Assembly: GCA_022508705.1 (NCBI GenBank)
Contig: JAFLUO010000084.1
Location: 1 to 7,478, forward strand
Direction: 5' to 3'
Source: Oscillospiraceae bacterium
GTDB lineage: Bacteria; Bacillota; Clostridia; Oscillospirales; Acutalibacteraceae
DNA: 7,478 nucleotides
Shown piece after piece: positions 1 to 6,118 of the stretch. The notes beneath the pieces are model-generated. The model did no database searches. It was given only the letters and a program-made list of their open reading frames with translations, and was not told where the DNA came from. The position numbers and the translations under genes are program-made. Every line of letters starts with the position of its first letter. Within the stretch, counting starts at the first letter, position 1.

Positions 1-1145
1 ATTTCAGTATGATGCTCTCCGACACAATGAGAGGCACGTTTGTTTCTACGCCCGATGTTTATATCAATGGTGAATATGAGGACAAAGATATATTTTATGA
101 GGCGGTAGAGAGCAATAAAAATATTGACAGATATTTTATTGAATTTAATGAATTTATTTCTCTTTCAGAGTCTTGTTTTAAGAACAGCGAAAATGCCGAT
201 CTTGGTATGGCTTTGATTTTTCTTGATAACGAGTCGTTTGACGAATACATTAGACAGCTTGGAGAAAGAACAGAAAAATATCACGATAAAAACAATCCCA
301 CAGCAATTGTTTTCAACAGCGCAATGAAGCAAAGTGACAACAAAAAGAAAAAAGAAGAGCCGCTGAAAAATTTAGAGGGTCAGCAGATTTCTTTCAAATT
401 GACCGAATACAGCGGTTATGACGAAAATACGGGTGAACCTATTTTAACAGAAAAGGACGGCTCGGTTACGGTAGGCGTGCAAACGACAAAGGAATGGAAA
501 GAGGAGAAGTTTAATATGACTTTGTCTCCTTACCCGATGGCAATTTTGTCGGTTGACCACATTGACAGTTTGTATAACGGGTTAACAGAAATGCCCATTA
601 TGGAAATTTATATTATGTGTGACGATTATTCCGCCGTCAGCAAGGAAATTGAAAAAGAAATCGAAAAAAATCATACTACAGGCGGTTACTATATCGGAAC
701 GCCGAAGGCGACTGCACAGTCAATGAATAATTTATTTACGATTGTAAAAGTGTTTGTTTACGGCTTTATTACTCTTATTTCAATAATTTCGGTGCTCAAT
801 ATTATTAACACCATTTCAAACTCAATGAACGAGCGAAGGCGTGAATTTGCAATGATACGCTCTGTGGGAATGACGCCGAAGAGCTTTAAGAGAATGATTT
901 ACCTTGAAGCTGTACGCTACGGCGCAAAAGCGCTTGTGTTCTCATTCCCCGTGGGAGTTTTAATACATTTTGCAATGTATAAAGCGCTGGCATCAAGTAT
1001 GGATTTCGGCTTCAACGTTCACATTCTGCCCTATTTCGCCGCGGCAGGCGCGGTATTCGTAATAATCGCCGCCGCATTGATTTACTCTATTGATAAAATC
1101 CGTGACGATAATATTATCGAAACTCTCAAAACGGATATCAACTAA
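1..1145 (+). CDS. ABC transporter permease, FtsX/MacB-like, C-terminal part (5' partial)
   Basis: This is the C-terminal part of an integral membrane permease that would work with an ATP-binding subunit outside the window. The frame is open to the left edge with no stop before the first visible ATG (position 9), so the real start lies upstream; residue numbers here count from that ATG. Residues 1-235 are hydrophilic and fit the extracellular domain between the first and second membrane helices. A FtsX-type core follows: a helix at about 242-267, the cytoplasmic signature MNERRREFAMIRSVGMTPKSF (273-293; the E-R-R-x-E-F-A-x-x-R-x-x-G core is typical of the family) and helices at about 304-326 and 338-360. 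Such permeases often export or sense peptides or lipids and are commonly linked to envelope stress or antimicrobial resistance, but the substrate cannot be inferred here. A Lys/Glu-rich stretch (111-120) breaks up the extracellular domain. A hairpin terminator follows the stop by 8 nt. Confidence 0.88.
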   Translation, partial: FSMMLSDTMRGTFVSTPDVYINGEYEDKDIFYEAVESNKNIDRYFIEFNEFISLSESCFKNSENADLGMALIFLDNESFDEYIRQLGERTEKYHDKNNPTAIVFNSAMKQSDNKKKKEEPLKNLEGQQISFKLTEYSGYDENTGEPILTEKDGSVTVGVQTTKEWKEEKFNMTLSPYPMAILSVDHIDSLYNGLTEMPIMEIYIMCDDYSAVSKEIEKEIEKNHTTGGYYIGTPKATAQSMNNLFTIVKVFVYGFITLISIISVLNIINTISNSMNERRREFAMIRSVGMTPKSFKRMIYLEAVRYGAKALVFSFPVGVLIHFAMYKALASSMDFGFNVHILPYFAAAGAVFVIIAAALIYSIDKIRDDNIIETLKTDIN

Positions 1146-1153
1146 ACAAAAGA

Positions 1154-1191
1154 AAAGCGAATCTGCTCCCTTTTGGGGGCAGATTTGCTTT
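1154..1191 (+). terminator. Intrinsic terminator after the ABC permease gene
   Basis: A 17-bp stem (1154-1170 with 1175-1191) closes a TTTT loop and contains two G-T wobble pairs. It starts 8 nt after the permease stop. The T tract downstream on the + strand is weak (GTGTT after the stem), while the complement of the A-rich left flank (AAACAAAAGAAAA) gives a good U tract on the minus strand. The element could therefore act in both directions, possibly better against minus-strand transcription. Confidence 0.75.
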
Positions 1192-1211
1192 GTGTTAGAT
1201 ATTCGATATTC

Positions 1212-1238
1212 GTAGGGGCGGGTGCCCACACCCGCCCG
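1212..1238 (+). repeat. GTAGGGG-headed palindromic repeat, copy A
   Basis: The head GTAGGGG overlaps a perfect 9-bp stem, GGGCGGGTG (1216-1224) with CACCCGCCC (1229-1237), around a 4-nt loop. It is one of five hairpins in the window that begin with (T)GTAGGGG and end in CCCG or a related end. It is intergenic and no coding role is seen. Confidence 0.7.
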
Positions 1239-1266
1239 AGGTTACAGATAAATTTAAACTGTGTTG

Positions 1267-1294
1267 CGGGACGATGAGTGCATTGTCCCCTACA
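1267..1294 (-). repeat. GTAGGGG-headed palindromic repeat, copy B (minus orientation)
   Basis: On the minus strand this reads TGTAGGGGACAATG, a 4-nt loop, then CATCGTCCCG. The stem has 9 bp (1268-1276 with 1281-1289) and one G-T pair. It matches copy E at 7188-7214 at 24 of 27 positions (hand count), but in the opposite orientation, so the two are members of one subfamily. Confidence 0.72.
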
Positions 1295-1312
1295 ATATAA
1301 CGGATTCTTCTG

Positions 1313-1329
1313 CTCCCTCCCAGAGGGAG
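1313..1329. repeat. Short palindrome CTCCCTC-CCA-GAGGGAG
   Basis: A perfect 7-bp inverted repeat (1313-1319 with 1323-1329) around a CCA loop, lying between repeat copies B and D. It lacks the GTAGGGG head and seems to be a separate module inside the composite repeat. The purine-rich arm GGGAGGAG could look like a ribosome binding site, but no start codon with an open frame follows at a suitable distance. Confidence 0.55.
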
Positions 1330-1341
1330 GAGATTTAGTAA

Positions 1342-1363
1342 GGCGTGGAAACCTGCCCCTACA
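1342..1363 (-). repeat. GTAGGGG-headed palindromic repeat, copy D (minus orientation)
   Basis: On the minus strand this reads TGTAGGGGCAGGTTTCCACGCC. It matches copy F (7129-7150) at 19 of 22 positions by hand count, including the shared GGTTTCCA core. It can fold into a short bulged hairpin. It lies just upstream of the rpe promoter. Confidence 0.65.
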
Positions 1364-1379
1364 GGAAAAATAATAGCGG

Positions 1380-1408
1380 TTGTAAATCTTGTAATAATAT
1401 GTTAAAAT
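1380..1408 (+). promoter_or_regulatory. Predicted housekeeping-sigma promoter of the rpe operon
   Basis: A -35 box TTGTAA (1380-1385) and a -10 box TAAAAT (1403-1408) are separated by exactly 17 bp in AT-rich DNA. Transcription would start near 1415, leaving a leader of about 30 nt with no visible riboswitch. It is the only convincing promoter seen between the permease terminator and the efp promoter, so it probably drives all five genes from rpe to 6036. Confidence 0.65.
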
Positions 1409-1444
1409 ATTTATAACTATAGAAAAAATCGGGAGTGTGAGAGT

Positions 1445-2125
1445 ATGATTAAAATTTCTCCGTCTATTCTTTCCTGCGATTACGGCAAAATGGCAGACGA
1501 GCTAAAATGTATGGAAGAATGCGGCGCAGAGCTTATGCATATTGACGTTATGGATGGACATTTTGTTCCGAACATAACCTTAGGCGCTCCCGTTTGCAAG
1601 TGCATTAAAAAATACACATCCGTTCCCTTTGACGTTCATTTAATGATAAGCGAACCGCTGAAATACGTTGAGGATTTCTGCAAAGCGGGGGCAGACATTG
1701 TTTGCTTTCATACGGAATCCGAGTCGGACATAGGCGAAACTATCGACAAAATAATCGAGTGCGGCGCAAAGCCTGCCCTTGCAATTAAACCGAAAACCGA
1801 CATAAACGCCGTGTTGCCTTTCCTGGATAGGCTTTCTATGGTGCTTGTTATGACGGTAGAGCCGGGCTTCGGCGGTCAAAGCTTTATGGAAAACCAAATG
1901 GAAAAGGTAAGAAAAATCCGTGACGAAATAAACGAAAGAGGGCTCAGCGTTGACATTGAGGTTGACGGCGGAATAAACGGCGAGACCATAAGCATTGCCG
2001 CGGCGGCAGGTGCTAACGTGTTTGTTTCGGGCAGTGCGCTTTTCGGTGCGGCTGACCGCAAAAAAACTATGGATGAATTTAAAGAAAAGGCAAATAAAGC
2101 ATATAAGGCTTGTTGGGGGGAGTAA
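1445..2125 (+). CDS. rpe: Ribulose-phosphate 3-epimerase
   Basis: A cytoplasmic enzyme of the non-oxidative pentose phosphate pathway that interconverts D-ribulose 5-phosphate and D-xylulose 5-phosphate. At 226 residues it has the normal length for this TIM-barrel family. Family motifs are intact: PSILSCD at 6-12, HIDVMDGHFVPN at 32-43, FDVHLM at 62-67, VEPGFGGQ at 138-145, VDGGIN at 173-178 and the phosphate-binding SGSALF at 195-200. The expected metal ligands and acid-base residues are H32, D34, H65 and D174. The ATG start is supported by GGGAG (1431-1435) with a 9-nt spacer. It is the first gene of its unit, and its last codons carry the ribosome binding site (GGGGGGAG) of the next gene, so the two are probably translationally linked. 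In many Firmicutes rpe sits with rsgA or thiamine pyrophosphokinase; here it leads a membrane-protein cluster instead. Confidence 0.97.
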   Translation: MIKISPSILSCDYGKMADELKCMEECGAELMHIDVMDGHFVPNITLGAPVCKCIKKYTSVPFDVHLMISEPLKYVEDFCKAGADIVCFHTESESDIGETIDKIIECGAKPALAIKPKTDINAVLPFLDRLSMVLVMTVEPGFGGQSFMENQMEKVRKIRDEINERGLSVDIEVDGGINGETISIAAAAGANVFVSGSALFGAADRKKTMDEFKEKANKAYKACWGE

Positions 2126-2128
2126 TCT

Positions 2129-3313
2129 TTGGAAAAATTTGATAAACCGCAAAAGCCCAAGGAGTTTTTGGAAACAAGAAATATAATGCTGAGCTACGTT
2201 ACCGCTCTTGCGGCGCTGGCTTTGGTTGCCGTTTACTCTTACGGAATACGGGCGGTTATAATCATTTTGATTTCAGTCCTCACGGCGACTGTATGCAAAA
2301 AAATATGTGAAGAAATATCGAAAAGCGATTATCCGCACAGGGATTTGTCCGGGCTCGCCACAGGGCTTATGGTAGCCTTGTTGTTGCCTGCTTCCGTGCC
2401 ATATTACATTCCGTTTTTTACTGCTGTTTTTGCGGTTGTTGTTTGCACGGTACCCTTCGGTACGGCAAAAAATTCACCCTTTGTGCCTGCCCTTGCATCT
2501 TATTGCTTTGCGGCACTCTGTTTTGGCGATAAGGTGTTTTCATACCCGTCTTTATCGGGCGGTATTCTTAATATTGAAAAAACAGGAACATCTTTGACGT
2601 CGCTTTTGTATTCGGGTACATCAATAAAACTTAATACGGCAACGGTTCTTGAAATAATTACGGGGCAGTTTCCGTCTGCTTTAGGTACGGGATTTGTCAT
2701 AATGCTTTTGGGTGCTTTAGTTTTCCTTGCGCTAAGACACCCTAAAAATGTTATTCCGTCTGTTGCTTTTTTGCTGGGGGCATCTCTCTTTGCCCTTATT
2801 TTCCCAAGGGTCAGCACAGGCGCACTTACGTCCCTTACAATGGAATTGTGCGGCGGAGTAATTTTGTTTGCGGCGGTATTTTTTATGTCCTATCCGTCGG
2901 TTATTCCTTCAAGAATTTTGCCGTCAATCGTGTGGGGGTTATTAAGCGGCATTGTGTGTATGGCGTTCAGATATTTCGGAAAAACCGAGGATTCTGCCGT
3001 GTTCGGACTTCTTATTATGAATGCGGCGGCAGGCTTTTTTGATGAGTTGCCATTGACAAAACGCGAAAAAAAGAAAATAGACGAAAACACGCCCTATGAA
3101 GAAACTACCGATGCATCAGGCGTTGTGCCTGAAGAGATTTTAAATAAAATTCCCGACATCGACCTTGAAGAAATTTTGGCACAGAAGGATTTTACTGAAG
3201 AAAACAAGGAAGAAAATGTTTCTGCCGAGGATTTACATACAGCGTTTACTCCTGAAAATGAAATAGAAGAAACGGACATTCCGTTTGGTTCGGGAGGTGA
3301 CGGCAATGAATGA
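2129..3313 (+). CDS. rnfD: RnfD/NqrB-family membrane protein with acidic C-terminal tail
   Basis: A polytopic membrane protein related to RnfD, the subunit that carries covalently bound FMN in Rnf ion-translocating oxidoreductases. About ten hydrophobic helices span residues 20-304. Family-like stretches include SGLATGLMVALLLP (74-87), SALGTGFVIMLLGALVFLAL (183-202), the CGGVILFAAVFFMS region (241-254) and GLLIMNAAAGFFDE (293-306). LNTATVLE (168-175) aligns with the RnfD motif whose threonine takes FMN, making T172 the candidate; this is tentative. The SLGETSA signature is degenerate (SALGTGF). Residues 310-394 form a hydrophilic, Glu/Asp-rich tail not expected in typical RnfD. The start is TTG: GGGGGGAG (2115-2122) lies 6 nt upstream, while the first ATG (residue 20) is inside the first helix. 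It starts 3 nt after rpe and overlaps the next gene by 8 nt. The family call is firm; a redox role is unproven because partner subunits C, G and B are absent here. Confidence 0.85.
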   Translation: MEKFDKPQKPKEFLETRNIMLSYVTALAALALVAVYSYGIRAVIIILISVLTATVCKKICEEISKSDYPHRDLSGLATGLMVALLLPASVPYYIPFFTAVFAVVVCTVPFGTAKNSPFVPALASYCFAALCFGDKVFSYPSLSGGILNIEKTGTSLTSLLYSGTSIKLNTATVLEIITGQFPSALGTGFVIMLLGALVFLALRHPKNVIPSVAFLLGASLFALIFPRVSTGALTSLTMELCGGVILFAAVFFMSYPSVIPSRILPSIVWGLLSGIVCMAFRYFGKTEDSAVFGLLIMNAAAGFFDELPLTKREKKKIDENTPYEETTDASGVVPEEILNKIPDIDLEEILAQKDFTEENKEENVSAEDLHTAFTPENEIEETDIPFGSGGDGNE

Positions 3314-4331
3314 AAACAAAGGTCGGAAACTTACGGAAAGAATGAAAAATTTCCGAATGTTTCGTACAAGCGCCGTTATCAGAAATCCTCTTTTATTAGA
3401 GGCGGTGGGGCTTTGCCCCGTTGTTGCCATTGCCACAACACTTAAATCGGCGGTGTTTTTGGCACTTGTAACGGCTGTTGAATTGATTATCTGCGAGGTT
3501 TTGGCTTCACGGTTTTTGAAAAATGTTAAAAGATACGTTCGTGTGGCCATTTATTTCTTTGTGGGAATGGTAATTGTTTACCCAATAATGTACCTTGTAA
3601 CAAGATTTATACCGAGCCTTTCCCTTGAATTCGGCATATTCCTGCCGCTTATGGCGGTAAACTCCCTTTTGGCACTCCATTGCGAGCGTGTTGCCGTTAA
3701 AAGAACGGTTAAAGACAGTTTTCTTGATGCAATTTCCGTGTCAGTCAGCTACGGAGTAGTTGCAGTTATTGCAGGATTTTTGCGTGAAATCCTTGGAAAC
3801 GGCACTTTAGGCGGAGCAGAGCTTCATTTACCCGTGACTTTCTCCGCAATGCTCACACCCTTTGGCGGACTTCTTATTTTGGGCTTTTCTGCGGCGGCAC
3901 TCAAATTTTATATTTACAAAAAGTATCCTCAGTCCTCACCCGACAGAGCGTTTAATACGTCAGAGGTTCGCCAGTCTTTAAAAGGCTCTCTTCGTGAGCT
4001 TATGAACGACGACTTTAACCCTTATGACGAGGGCGGAGAGAGTTCGTCTTCATCCTTTGATGCAGACTCTCTTCGCACGGTGAGAAAGACGGCAGAAGAG
4101 AAGCCTAAGAGAGAAAAATCCGCTGAAAAGAAATCAAAGACAGACAGGAAAAATAAAGAAAAGCCGAAAAAGGATAAGACGAAAGCACAGGAAAATAAGA
4201 CAGTTTCGAGGACACACAGTCAGGAACAGGAAAGAACTTATCTTGACGATTTCTCCGATATGCTGACAGACCTTGAAAATTACAAGCAGAAAGAACAAAG
4301 CAACGGCGAAGAAGGCGAGGGTGACGAATGA
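3306..4331 (+). CDS. RnfE/NqrD-like membrane protein with long charged C-terminal tail
   Basis: A six-helix Rnf-Nqr domain (residues ~27-203) followed by a ~138-residue hydrophilic tail. RnfE-like landmarks are NPLLLEAVGLCPVVAIATT (27-45), GIFLPLMAVN (110-119) and LREILGNGTL (159-168). In canonical RnfE/NqrD, the cysteine of GLCP and the cysteine of the V-x-N-C motif help hold an intramembrane iron centre shared with RnfA/NqrE. Here C37 is kept, but the second position is Ser120 (VNSLLALHC); C126 lies six residues further on. The tail holds a Ser run (246-250), a Lys/Arg-rich region (about 259-300) and an acidic end, and is probably cytoplasmic. The start is the ATG at 3306, preceded by GGGAGG (3292-3297) with an 8-nt spacer; a longer TTG start at 3285 would swallow that site. 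It overlaps the stop of the rnfD-like gene and shares ATGA with the next gene, implying coupled translation. Confidence 0.85.
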   Translation: MNENKGRKLTERMKNFRMFRTSAVIRNPLLLEAVGLCPVVAIATTLKSAVFLALVTAVELIICEVLASRFLKNVKRYVRVAIYFFVGMVIVYPIMYLVTRFIPSLSLEFGIFLPLMAVNSLLALHCERVAVKRTVKDSFLDAISVSVSYGVVAVIAGFLREILGNGTLGGAELHLPVTFSAMLTPFGGLLILGFSAAALKFYIYKKYPQSSPDRAFNTSEVRQSLKGSLRELMNDDFNPYDEGGESSSSSFDADSLRTVRKTAEEKPKREKSAEKKSKTDRKNKEKPKKDKTKAQENKTVSRTHSQEQERTYLDDFSDMLTDLENYKQKEQSNGEEGEGDE

Positions 4332-4903
4332 GAATAATATTTGAACTGTTATACGCCTCCCTTTATGTATCTTTGGTGCAGAACTTAATATTTAACGGGG
4401 GCTACGGCGTAAGCGAAGCGGTCAGAATGAGCGCAAAGCCCAGAAAGCTTTTCCCATTGGCAGTCTTTATGGCATACTTTTCTGTAACGGTTTCCGCTAT
4501 ATGTGCGGCACTGGAGCTTATTCCGAAATTCCATTTGTCGGGTGAGCTTTTTCACGTTGCGGTTTTTTCCGCCGTGGTTTTCGCCGTCTATATCTTAACA
4601 ATGGCAGTTGTTTTGATTATTGGCAAAATTCAGCCCAAAACGATACGCAGAATAAGCATTGCGGCGTTTAACACTCTTGTTATGGCGGTGCCTTACATAA
4701 ATTACCGCTCTGCATTTACCTTTGCTCAAAGCATCGGTTCGGGTCTTGGCGCAGGCATTGCGTTTGTTATTGCGGTGCTTTTAATCAACGAGGGGCTAAA
4801 ACGGCTTGATCTGAATACGAGCATTCCCAAATGCTTTAAAGGAACGCCTGCGCTGTTTATTTATACAGCGATATTATCGCTGGGCTTTATGGGGCTCAAA
4901 TAA
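4328..4903 (+). CDS. RnfA/NqrE-like membrane protein lacking cluster cysteines
   Basis: A 191-residue, six-helix protein of the same size and topology as RnfA/RsxA. Aligned by eye with E. coli RsxA, the N-terminal LVQN (16-19), the FxQS...G...AGIAF segment (132-146), LKRL (157-160), IPKCFKGTPA (166-175) and the C-terminal ILSLGFMGL (182-190) correspond without gaps in the blocks checked. RnfA normally has one cysteine in LG(L/I)CP and one in TTNC that, with the RnfE pair, ligate an iron centre inside the membrane. Here these positions are Ser29 (YGVSEAV) and Thr116 (AFNTLV), although Asn115 before the second site is kept. The two remaining cysteines, C59 and C168, are elsewhere. Start and stop overlap the upstream gene in ATGA; GAGGGTG (4317-4323) is the ribosome binding site. 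Homology to RnfA is clear, but conserved redox function is doubtful. Confidence 0.82.
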   Translation: MRIIFELLYASLYVSLVQNLIFNGGYGVSEAVRMSAKPRKLFPLAVFMAYFSVTVSAICAALELIPKFHLSGELFHVAVFSAVVFAVYILTMAVVLIIGKIQPKTIRRISIAAFNTLVMAVPYINYRSAFTFAQSIGSGLGAGIAFVIAVLLINEGLKRLDLNTSIPKCFKGTPALFIYTAILSLGFMGLK

Positions 4904-4914
4904 AGGATTTATAT

Positions 4915-6036
4915 ATGGATAACAAGAACAAAAGACGGCTTCGGGGGTATTACGAGTTTTCAAAAAAATTCCCGTCCCAGCGAGGCACGGTTTACGAAAT
5001 AGGCGAAAGCAAAAAGCGCAGAAAAAAAGAAATCCGCAACAAAATTTTGTCTGCGGTTCTGATTGTTATTGCGTTAATTCTTGCTTTGATTGCTTTTTTC
5101 TTTTGCATGGATTTATCAAGAAAGCCTATACCGCAAGAAACCGAACATGGAAACAGTACGGCGGTTTCAGCGGAAAATATCGGGCAGATAAAAGCGATTT
5201 TTATTGAAAATTCCCTTTTAGAAGATGATGCTGAGTTAGAAAAAAAGTTGAATGAAGCAAAAGAAAACGGATTTAATTCTGTTATGCTTGATTTTAAAGA
5301 CGAAGACGGAAATGTTCTGTTCCCGTCATCTGCCGCCGCAACTTCCCGTATTGACGACAAAATCCAAATCACGCAAAGCATGGTCGAGCATTTTAAAACG
5401 GAGGGCTTTACGGTAATTGCAAGAATTTATTGCTTTAAAGATTCTGTTGCTCCCCAAAGAATAGGTGCTTATGTTTATGAGGACGAAAATCTTACAAGGC
5501 CTTGGTTTGACGCTCCCGCCGCCCTTTCGGGCAGGGTTTGGCTCAACCCTGCGGACGTGCGCGCCGTTAACTATCTTTTGTCGGTTATTGGCGAGGCGGT
5601 CTCGTTCGGTGCAGACTGCATTTATCTTGGAGGGGTGGAATTCCCCGTATCCAGTGAAAATCCGCCAGTGTTTACAGAAGACGACGCATCTCTTTCGCGC
5701 AATTTCGTGCTTTTAAATTTCGTAGAACAGGCGGCGGCAAAAGCAGGATCCTGCCCCGTAATTCTCGGATTTTCTTTTGAGGGGATTGAGGGTAACGACG
5801 AAAAATGGGGCGGAACGCTCTTTGACTCCGCCGCGGCAGGTTGCTCACCCGAAATACCCGTTTCGGAAAATTACGCCAAATATGTGGGCGATATGTGGAC
5901 TGTGCTCAACGAGCGCGCGAAAAACAATTTTTCTACGCTTAAATGTATCCCAACAGTGAAAGATACTCCCGAAAATGAGAACTTTTATAAGGAACTTAAT
6001 GAAAACGGCGCACAAAGTTATATAATTATCCCGTGA
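4915..6036 (+). CDS. Membrane-anchored DUF4015-type putative glycoside hydrolase-like protein
   Basis: A 373-residue type II membrane protein: a basic cytoplasmic N-terminus (1-43), one helix (about 44-64) and an extracellular domain. Residues ~90-250 resemble the DUF4015 family (putative glycosyl hydrolases with a TIM-barrel fold): GQIKAIFIENS (90-100), GFNSVMLDFKDEDGNVLF (119-136), GFTVIARIYCFKD (164-176), VWLNPADVRAVNYLL (208-222) and FGADCIYLGGVEFP (231-244). In family members known to me the last motif reads like IQFDYVRFP; here the Asp and Arg are replaced by G239 and E242, so hydrolase activity may be lost or changed. C-terminal residues 250-373 continue the barrel but are divergent. 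The ATG at 4915 has AAAGGA (4902-4907) 7 nt upstream, overlapping the stop of the RnfA-like gene, so it is probably the last gene of the rpe unit. No terminator is seen after it; the efp promoter begins 16 nt beyond the stop. Confidence 0.72.
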   Translation: MDNKNKRRLRGYYEFSKKFPSQRGTVYEIGESKKRRKKEIRNKILSAVLIVIALILALIAFFFCMDLSRKPIPQETEHGNSTAVSAENIGQIKAIFIENSLLEDDAELEKKLNEAKENGFNSVMLDFKDEDGNVLFPSSAAATSRIDDKIQITQSMVEHFKTEGFTVIARIYCFKDSVAPQRIGAYVYEDENLTRPWFDAPAALSGRVWLNPADVRAVNYLLSVIGEAVSFGADCIYLGGVEFPVSSENPPVFTEDDASLSRNFVLLNFVEQAAAKAGSCPVILGFSFEGIEGNDEKWGGTLFDSAAAGCSPEIPVSENYAKYVGDMWTVLNERAKNNFSTLKCIPTVKDTPENENFYKELNENGAQSYIIIP

Positions 6037-6051
6037 TTTCATAAAAAGCAC

Positions 6052-6080
6052 TTGAAATATACGGCGATTTATTGTAAAAT
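6052..6080 (+). promoter_or_regulatory. Predicted promoter of efp and the CD1247-family gene
   Basis: TTGAAA (6052-6057) and TAAAAT (6075-6080) are separated by 17 bp. Transcription would start near 6087, giving a leader of about 30 nt. As no terminator is visible after the gene ending at 6036, efp may also receive read-through from the rpe unit. Confidence 0.7.
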
Positions 6081-6118
6081 GTCAATGAATTTAATTAAAA
6101 AACGGAGGAATACTACCA

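Noticed and set aside
993..1229. Minus-strand open frame of 78 codons over the permease end and its terminator
   Set aside because: It overlaps a well-supported gene and reads through a terminator hairpin; no ribosome binding site or recognisable protein.
1212..1363. CRISPR array
   Set aside because: The repeats are palindromes in mixed orientation, of unequal spacing and sequence, without regular spacers or cas genes.
1640..2160. Minus-strand open frames opposite rpe
   Set aside because: Antisense to a fully conserved enzyme; composition reflects the complementary codons of rpe.
3285..3305. Longer start (TTG at 3285) for the RnfE-like gene
   Set aside because: The strong GGGAGG site at 3292-3297 lies inside this extension and is correctly spaced for the ATG at 3306.
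4915..6036. Flavin-bearing RnfG or other Rnf subunit at the end of the module
   Set aside because: No FMN-binding motif of the S-G-A-T type and no ferredoxin cysteine motifs; the barrel motifs fit the DUF4015 family instead.
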